In this document: piece after piece, positions 6,900 to 10,377 of the stretch
Layout of the letters: the number at the start of each line of letters is the position of its first letter
Numbering within the stretch: position 1 is the stretch's first letter
Origin: Ignavibacteriales bacterium
Lineage (GTDB): Bacteria; Bacteroidota; Ignavibacteria; Ignavibacteriales; Melioribacteraceae
Assembly (NCBI GenBank): GCA_007280825.1
Contig: QYQI01000028.1
Location: 1 to 10,377, forward strand
Direction: 5' to 3'
DNA: 10,377 bases
Notes under the pieces: generated by a model
Seen by the model: the letters and a program-made list of their open reading frames with translations, nothing else
Databases searched by the model: none
Told to the model about the DNA's origin: nothing
Made by a program: the position numbers and the translations under genes

Positions 6900-7742
6900 A
6901 TGCTAAGAAAAATAATAAAGATAGAAGAAGAAAAATGCGATGGATGCGGGCAATGTGTTCCCGAATGCCACGAAGGCGCATTACAAATTATTGACGGTAA
7001 AGCACGTTTGATCAGCGATCTTTTTTGTGACGGACTCGGTGCTTGTTTAGGTCACTGCCCGACCGGCGCTTTAACAATTGTTGAGCGCGAAGCCGAACCA
7101 TACGATGAAAAAAAAGTAATGGATTATATTGTTAAAGGCGGAACAAACGTTATCATAGCACACTTAAAACATTTACGCGATCATGAAGAGTTCGAATACC
7201 TGCGAGAAGCATTAGAATATTTACGCGATAACGGAATTGAAAATCCTATTACTGTAGATGACGTTGAAGAGAAAAAAACACAATGCGGATGTCCCGGCTC
7301 TCGTGAAATTGCTTTTGAACAAACTAATGTTAATGATAACGAAGAAGGAAGTCGTATTTCACATTTGCGTCAATGGCCAATACAGCTTCATCTTGTTTCC
7401 CCTCACGCGCAATATTTTAAAAATTCCGATCTGCTTCTTGTTGCCGATTGCTGCGGTTTTGCATATCCGGATTTTCATAAAGATTTTTTAAAAGGGAAAT
7501 CGCTTGCAATAGCATGCCCAAAGCTTGATTCCAACAAACAAGTCTATCTTGATAAACTTATCACAATGATTAGAGAATCAAATCTAAAATCAATTACTGT
7601 TTTGATTATGCAAGTTCCATGCTGCAGCGGTTTGGCTCAACTTGCTTTTGATGCCGTTAATTCCACAGAAATAAAAATTCCAATAAATAATATTGTTCTG
7701 GGAATTAATGGTGAAATATTAAAAGAGGAACAAATTGCATAA
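6900..7742 (+). CDS. Cysteine-rich ferredoxin-like Fe-S protein, function unknown
   Basis: A 280-residue cytoplasmic protein with no signal peptide. Residues 1-62 form a ferredoxin domain. The first cluster motif is complete, C13-x2-C16-x2-C19-x3-C23. The second is altered, with C43-x5-C49-x3-C53 in CDGLGACLGHCP, leaving only three cysteines at the usual spots. The remaining 220 residues hold further cysteines: C129 and C131 (CGCPGS), C184-C185 (DCCGFAYP), C206 (ACPKLD) and C241-C242 (PCCSGL). C206-x34-CC resembles part of a CCG domain of heterodisulfide-reductase-type proteins, but the CxxC that completes it is absent. From general knowledge, related 4Fe-4S proteins in anaerobes often sit near hybrid-cluster protein genes and act in nitrosative stress or redox; the exact role is unknown. 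It follows nosY by 29 bp and overlaps the next gene by 8 nt, so it belongs to the operon. It is not obviously NosG or NosH. Confidence 0.8.
   Translation: MLRKIIKIEEEKCDGCGQCVPECHEGALQIIDGKARLISDLFCDGLGACLGHCPTGALTIVEREAEPYDEKKVMDYIVKGGTNVIIAHLKHLRDHEEFEYLREALEYLRDNGIENPITVDDVEEKKTQCGCPGSREIAFEQTNVNDNEEGSRISHLRQWPIQLHLVSPHAQYFKNSDLLLVADCCGFAYPDFHKDFLKGKSLAIACPKLDSNKQVYLDKLITMIRESNLKSITVLIMQVPCCSGLAQLAFDAVNSTEIKIPINNIVLGINGEILKEEQIA
7724..7730 (+). promoter_or_regulatory. Ribosome binding site fixing a TTG start
   Basis: AGAGGAA lies four nucleotides before the TTG at 7735, inside the 3' end of the ferredoxin-like gene. It supports TTG as the true start of the methyltransferase. The next in-frame ATG, at 7801, would remove the conserved N-terminal FYDGISEFYD segment. 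Confidence 0.55.
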
Positions 7743-8496
7743 GAACAAAATTATTTCTGCAGCTAAGTTTTATGATGGGATTTCGGAATTTTATGATAAG
7801 ATGATAGACTTTGAAAATAATCTGGCGCTAAGAATTAAGGCATATCAAAATATTTTTACTGAACAAGGAAAGGCTGCAGATATTGGATGCGGGATAGGAT
7901 TGGATTCGATTGCTCTTGCATTAAACGGACATAGCGTAACAGCTTTTGATATTTCTCCCAAGATGATTGAGCAAACAAACCTTAATGCGGCAAAATATAA
8001 TGTTAACATTTCCTCGCAAGTTCACTCTTTCCAAACAATTTCGAAAAGATTCAGTGGTAAATTTAATTATGTTGTCTCGGTAGGAAATACAATCGCGCAT
8101 GTTAACACGCATCAACTAAAAGAAACAATAAATGTAATGTATCGTCTGCTTCTTCCAGGTGGTAAAATATTCATTCACATTCTAAATTATAAATTGATCA
8201 AAAAGCAGAATAAAAGAATTAACAACATTGCAAACCGAGATGGAAAAATTATTATCCGGTTTTATGATTTCCGGGGGAAAAATCTTGATTTCAACATTCT
8301 TTCCTTTCTGCAAAACTCACCGAAAGAATTTAAATTAGTGACGACAAAACATTACCCGCATACTAAAGATGAAATCGGCGATTATCTCAAGGTGGCCGGA
8401 TTTACTAAAGTAAAATTCACAAAGAACTTTTCCGGCGAAAGGTTTAACGCAAGCAATTCGAAAGATCTGTTTGTTGAAGCAGTAAGGAAATTATAA
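7735..8496 (+). CDS. Class I SAM-dependent methyltransferase, substrate unknown
   Basis: Predicted S-adenosylmethionine-dependent methyltransferase of 253 residues. The glycine-rich SAM motif ADIGCGIGL is at 48-56, the acidic ribose-binding residue is D72 in FDISPKMI, VVSVGNTIAHV (113-123) is the post-II region, and LLLPGGKIFIHI (138-149) is motif III. The N-terminal FYDGISEFYDKM is common in this fold. The GNTIAHV wording recalls glycine/sarcosine-type small-molecule methyltransferases, but I cannot name a substrate. It starts with TTG and overlaps the ferredoxin-like gene by 8 nt, suggesting translational coupling. Its stop overlaps the stop of the convergent PH-domain gene by 6 bp. Members of this fold are so diverse that the link to N2O reduction is only positional. 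Confidence 0.85.
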   Translation: MHKNKIISAAKFYDGISEFYDKMIDFENNLALRIKAYQNIFTEQGKAADIGCGIGLDSIALALNGHSVTAFDISPKMIEQTNLNAAKYNVNISSQVHSFQTISKRFSGKFNYVVSVGNTIAHVNTHQLKETINVMYRLLLPGGKIFIHILNYKLIKKQNKRINNIANRDGKIIIRFYDFRGKNLDFNILSFLQNSPKEFKLVTTKHYPHTKDEIGDYLKVAGFTKVKFTKNFSGERFNASNSKDLFVEAVRKL

Positions 8497-8505
8497 TTCC
8501 TTTTT
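8484..8505 (+). terminator. Weak hairpin with T-tract at the convergent gene junction
   Basis: AAGGAA (8484-8489) pairs with TTCCTT (8497-8502) around a 7-nt loop, and T continues to 8505. It overlaps both stop codons of the convergent methyltransferase and PH-domain genes. The + strand has the better T-tract, so it could end the nos operon. The stem is only six pairs, so this is tentative. Confidence 0.35.
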
Positions 8506-9090
8506 ACAATACCGGCACACTTTTGCTTTGGCTTTTATTTTTTCTGCGCAGTAAGGACACTCTTTCATCTCTTCGCCGATTTCACCGTCAACAGCATCAG
8601 CAAGCTTAAACGCCTGTTTGTTCATCTGGTACTCTTTATATAATTCTTGTGCATTCGAAAGAGCTTCTTTCAACTGTTGCGGACGAGAAATATTTGCGTA
8701 GCTTGTTTCACCCATCTCTGCAGCTGTTTGAATCTGCACATCTCCAAATTCCATAATTCTTCCTAGGAGTGACTGCTGATATGAGACATTATTTATTTTA
8801 TCAATCGGACTTTCTTTGGAGTTAATAGATATGACGCCAAATTCATCAATGACACGATAATTTGTAACCACCCAAAGATCAAATTTCCAAGAATAGTATT
8901 TGAAGACAAAGTAGCTAACTGCTATAAATGGAACAGCGAAATACCACCAATGCAATGTATTTAGCTTTGTATAAAAATAGAATGATAATGAGATTAAAAT
9001 CAGCGATAACAAAAAGGGGTTAATAAGAACATACCAATGTTTATGAGTCTCGAAAAGTATTTGTTCATCTTTTCTAAGCGGCGTTCTCAT
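8491..9090 (-). CDS. Membrane PH-domain protein with C-terminal zinc ribbon
   Basis: A 199-residue membrane protein of unknown function. Two hydrophobic helices lie at about 20-40 and 48-66. A bacterial PH domain (bPH2/YdbS-like) follows at about 70-145, with the typical VTNYRVIDEFGVIS opening and the SPIDKINNVSYQQSLLGRI segment. A linker leads to a zinc ribbon with CPYC (C178, C181) and CRYC (C192, C195). A strong AGGAGG ribosome site lies at 9096-9101 on the minus strand, five bases from the ATG. It is 22 bp downstream of the second Rrf2 gene and probably cotranscribed with it. The PH plus zinc-ribbon architecture is widespread, and no specific partner is known to me. Confidence 0.8.
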   Translation of the reverse strand: MRTPLRKDEQILFETHKHWYVLINPFLLSLILISLSFYFYTKLNTLHWWYFAVPFIAVSYFVFKYYSWKFDLWVVTNYRVIDEFGVISINSKESPIDKINNVSYQQSLLGRIMEFGDVQIQTAAEMGETSYANISRPQQLKEALSNAQELYKEYQMNKQAFKLADAVDGEIGEEMKECPYCAEKIKAKAKVCRYCKKEL

Positions 9091-9112
9091 TTATTCCTCC
9101 TTTTGAAAAAGA

Positions 9113-9541
9113 TTATAAAGATGCAATTTTATTTGCAGTTTTCTCTTTCAAATTTTCCAAAGTTTCTTCACTTAACATTTTGAGTGTTTCCTCGCGCAGC
9201 TTTCCCCACTGATTATGTACCGGGCAGGGTGTTTCCATTGAACAGCCCGGAAATCCTAAAACGCATGATTTAAAAACATCCAATCCATCTATTGCTTCAA
9301 CGATATCAATTAGTTTAATACTGTCCGGATTTTTACCGAGATAAAATCCGCCGTTCTTTCCTTTTTTAGAACAAACAATTCCGCTGGTAGTTAATATCTG
9401 CATAACTTTTGAAACAAATTCTTTCGGTACTTTCAGTTCTTCAGAAACCTCTTCGGCATTATATATTCCTTTTTCTTTAGCGGACAAAAAGAGAACTGCT
9501 TGAATACCTAACTCACAAGCTTTTGAAAAAAATACTGTCAT
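9113..9541 (-). CDS. Second Rrf2-family transcriptional regulator
   Basis: A 142-residue Rrf2-type winged-helix regulator, intact from ATG to stop. The DNA-recognition segment KVPKEFVSKVMQIL lies at about 37-50, the wing GKNGGFYLG at 61-69, and the cysteine triad is C93, C100 and C106 (C-x6-C-x5-C) followed by HNQW. That pattern is close to Fe-S-binding IscR or NsrR proteins, so it may carry a [2Fe-2S] or [4Fe-4S] cluster. It is clearly paralogous to the first regulator of this window: the HTH and wing align directly, but cysteine spacing and C-terminus differ. AAAGGGAA precedes the start. It is transcribed away from the repeat-protein gene and towards the PH-domain gene. Its targets are unknown; the flanking nos operon is one candidate. 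Confidence 0.9.
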   Translation of the reverse strand: MTVFFSKACELGIQAVLFLSAKEKGIYNAEEVSEELKVPKEFVSKVMQILTTSGIVCSKKGKNGGFYLGKNPDSIKLIDIVEAIDGLDVFKSCVLGFPGCSMETPCPVHNQWGKLREETLKMLSEETLENLKEKTANKIASL

Positions 9542-9743
9542 AATTTCCCTTTTGTAAATCTTATTAAGAAAATTAATCTAATAAGTCCACATTGGTAAAA
9601 ATCCTTCTATTCTTCAGTTGTTTCAGTAATAATTAAATTTTTTTAATCTTTCTTTAACTCTATCTTAATTCAAGAACTTTAACTTTTCAGCGTACAAATT
9701 AATCAATAATAAACAACAAACACATAATTACAAGGAGTTTCGA
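9542..9743. promoter_or_regulatory. Divergent intergenic region between rrf2 and repeat-protein gene
   Basis: A 202-bp gene-free, very AT-rich stretch between two genes that point away from each other, so it must hold both promoters. Apart from the inverted repeat at 9560-9585 and the AAGGAG ribosome site at 9732-9737, I could not assign a convincing -35/-10 pair or a Bacteroidota-type TTTG/TAnnTTTG promoter. Confidence 0.6.
9560..9585. promoter_or_regulatory. Inverted repeat upstream of the second rrf2, candidate operator
   Basis: CTTATTA (9560-9566) and TAATAAG (9579-9585) form a perfect 7-bp inverted repeat with a 12-bp spacer, a 26-bp footprint typical in size for Rrf2 dimers. It sits 19-44 bases upstream of the second rrf2 start codon, where autoregulation would act. 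The spacer is AT-rich, so chance is possible. Confidence 0.35.
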
Positions 9744-10094
9744 ATGAAGAAGTTAATTGCATTATTAGTTGTAGTTGCTTTTACTACAGCAGCATTTGCA
9801 CAAGCTCAACCACAAAAGAAAGCCGAAGCTGCTAAACCAGCTGCTAAAGTTGAAGCTGCTAAGAAAGTAGCAGTTAAAAAAGTTGAAGCCGCTAAACCAG
9901 TGGCTACAAAGAAAGTTGAAGCAGCTAAATTAGTAGCTGACAAAAAAGTTGAAGCTGCTAAACCAGTAGCTGCAAAGAAAGTTAAAGCAGCTAAAGTAGT
10001 AGCTGACAAAAAAGTTGAAGCTGCTAAACCAGTAGCTGCAAAGAAAGTTAAAGCAGCTAAAGTAGAAGCTGCAAAGAAAGAAGTTAAAAAGTAA
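9744..10094 (+). CDS. Secreted Lys/Ala-rich protein of 11-residue repeats
   Basis: A 116-residue protein with a clear Sec signal peptide (MKKLIALLVVVAF, predicted cleavage near AFA at 17-19). The rest is almost entirely repeats. After a short 9-residue unit (27-35) come seven units of exactly 11 residues, from 36 to 112, with consensus V-E/K-A-A-K-x-V-A-x-K-K, and an EVKK tail. The mature part has about 30 lysines and 10 acidic residues, no aromatics and no cysteine. The composition resembles histone H1 tails, but the signal peptide argues against a nucleoid protein. Eleven-residue periodicity is also seen in LEA group 3 proteins and synucleins, which form amphipathic helices on membranes. 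Function is unknown. A strong ribosome site and a strong terminator indicate a well-expressed single-gene unit. Confidence 0.8.
   Translation: MKKLIALLVVVAFTTAAFAQAQPQKKAEAAKPAAKVEAAKKVAVKKVEAAKPVATKKVEAAKLVADKKVEAAKPVAAKKVKAAKVVADKKVEAAKPVAAKKVKAAKVEAAKKEVKK
9931..10065 (+). repeat. Perfect tandem repeat, 66-bp period, inside the repeat-protein gene
   Basis: Positions 9931-9999 and 9997-10065 are identical (69 bases, offset 66), equal to two 33-bp protein units. The other 33-bp units in the gene are diverged. The identity suggests a recent duplication of a two-unit block and a locus able to change length by slippage or recombination. Confidence 0.85.
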
Positions 10095-10144
10095 TTATCA
10101 CGGATAATTTTTCTTTAAAATTATTTTTGAAATTGTTGAAGACT

Positions 10145-10176
10145 AAAAAAGGAGAGTTTAACAACTCTCCTTTTTT
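10145..10176 (+). terminator. Strong intrinsic terminator after the repeat-protein gene
   Basis: AAAAAAGGAGAGTT (10145-10158) pairs perfectly with AACTCTCCTTTTTT (10163-10176) around a TAAC loop. The GC-rich eight-pair core followed by a run of six T is classical. With A and T tracts on both sides it could work in either direction. It lies 50 bp after the repeat-protein stop codon. Confidence 0.92.
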
Positions 10177-10191
10177 GTTTATCTTAACCAT

Positions 10192-10377
10192 GTGCGAATA
10201 TTAGTTGTAGAAGACGAAAAAAAAGTTGCTTCTTTTATCAGAAAGGGATTGGAAGAAGAGCTGTACGAAGTTGACACAGCCGCCAACGGTAAAGAGGGTC
10301 TTGATCTTGGATTAACCGACGAATATGATCTGATTATTTCAGATATAATGATGCCCATTATGAATGGAGTGCAACTC
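10192..10377 (+). CDS. Response regulator receiver domain, partial, cut by window edge
   Basis: The first 62 codons of a two-component response regulator, truncated by the right edge. From a GTG start the protein begins with RILVVEDE, where E8 and D9 are the metal-binding acids. The expected phospho-acceptor is D51 in IISDIMMP, with the usual MNGVQL following. The wording (RKGLEEELYEVDTAANGKEGLDL) resembles OmpR/PhoB-type regulators such as copper- or stress-responsive ones, but the output domain is not in view. The start lies only 15 bases after the terminator hairpin, with no clear ribosome site. An overlapping ATG at 10190 leads to a stop after four codons, so GTG is the likely start. Confidence 0.88.
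   Translation, partial: MRILVVEDEKKVASFIRKGLEEELYEVDTAANGKEGLDLGLTDEYDLIISDIMMPIMNGVQL

Noticed and set aside
6900..7742. Assignment of the ferredoxin-like gene as NosG or NosH
   Set aside because: It is soluble, lacks membrane helices, and its C-terminal CGC/CC motifs do not fit the multi-cluster ferredoxins of those names as I know them.
9806..10009. Long open frame on the minus strand opposite the repeat protein
   Set aside because: It is the antisense of a repetitive Lys/Ala coding sequence, has no ribosome site or family likeness, and lies wholly inside the clear + strand gene.
9931..10079. CRISPR-like direct repeats
   Set aside because: The repeats are contiguous 33/66-bp coding units without unique spacers and in frame with a protein, so this is a coding tandem repeat.
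9744..10094. Histone H1-like nucleoid protein
   Set aside because: The composition fits, but a clear signal peptide at residues 1-19 indicates export, so a nucleoid role is unlikely.

Overview
This AT-rich window carries a compact clade II (Sec-exported, 'atypical') nitrous oxide reductase gene cluster. The best guess for the host is a member of the Bacteroidota/Chlorobi group, most likely an Ignavibacteria-like lineage. The guess rests on low GC, NosZ type, lipoprotein-rich periplasmic proteins and AAGGAG-type ribosome sites. It is an inference from style, not from a marker gene.

Layout. Positions 1-561 hold an Rrf2-family regulator whose frame is open to the left edge. Genes on the + strand then follow closely: a lipoprotein monoheme cytochrome c (605-1072), nosZ (1099-3042), a four-helix membrane protein in the NosB position (3090-3674), nosL (3671-4132), nosD (about 4119-5375), nosF (5372-6082), nosY (6079-6870), a cysteine-rich ferredoxin-like protein (6900-7742) and a class I methyltransferase (7735-8496). 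Several junctions are ATGA-type or longer overlaps, so this reads as one operon. A convergent pair on the - strand follows: a second Rrf2 regulator (9541-9113) and a membrane PH-domain protein with a zinc ribbon (9090-8491). After a 202-bp divergent intergenic region come a secreted Lys/Ala protein made of 11-residue repeats (9744-10094), a strong intrinsic terminator (10145-10176) and the first 62 codons of a response regulator cut by the right edge.

How it works together. NosZ reduces N2O to N2 in the periplasm. The cytochrome c probably feeds it electrons. NosL delivers copper, and NosD with the NosF/NosY ABC transporter is needed to build the CuZ copper-sulfur centre. The membrane protein after nosZ probably serves electron transfer or maturation. 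The ferredoxin-like protein and the methyltransferase are not classical nos genes, but they are physically locked to the operon. An Rrf2 regulator (the family of the NO sensor NsrR and of IscR) in front suggests control by NO or Fe-S status. No nitrate, nitrite or NO reductase gene, and no nosR, nosG, nosH or nosX, is visible here.

The least explained parts are the ferredoxin-like and methyltransferase pair, the membrane protein after nosZ, and the 11-mer repeat protein. I found no mobile element, CRISPR array, tRNA or rRNA.
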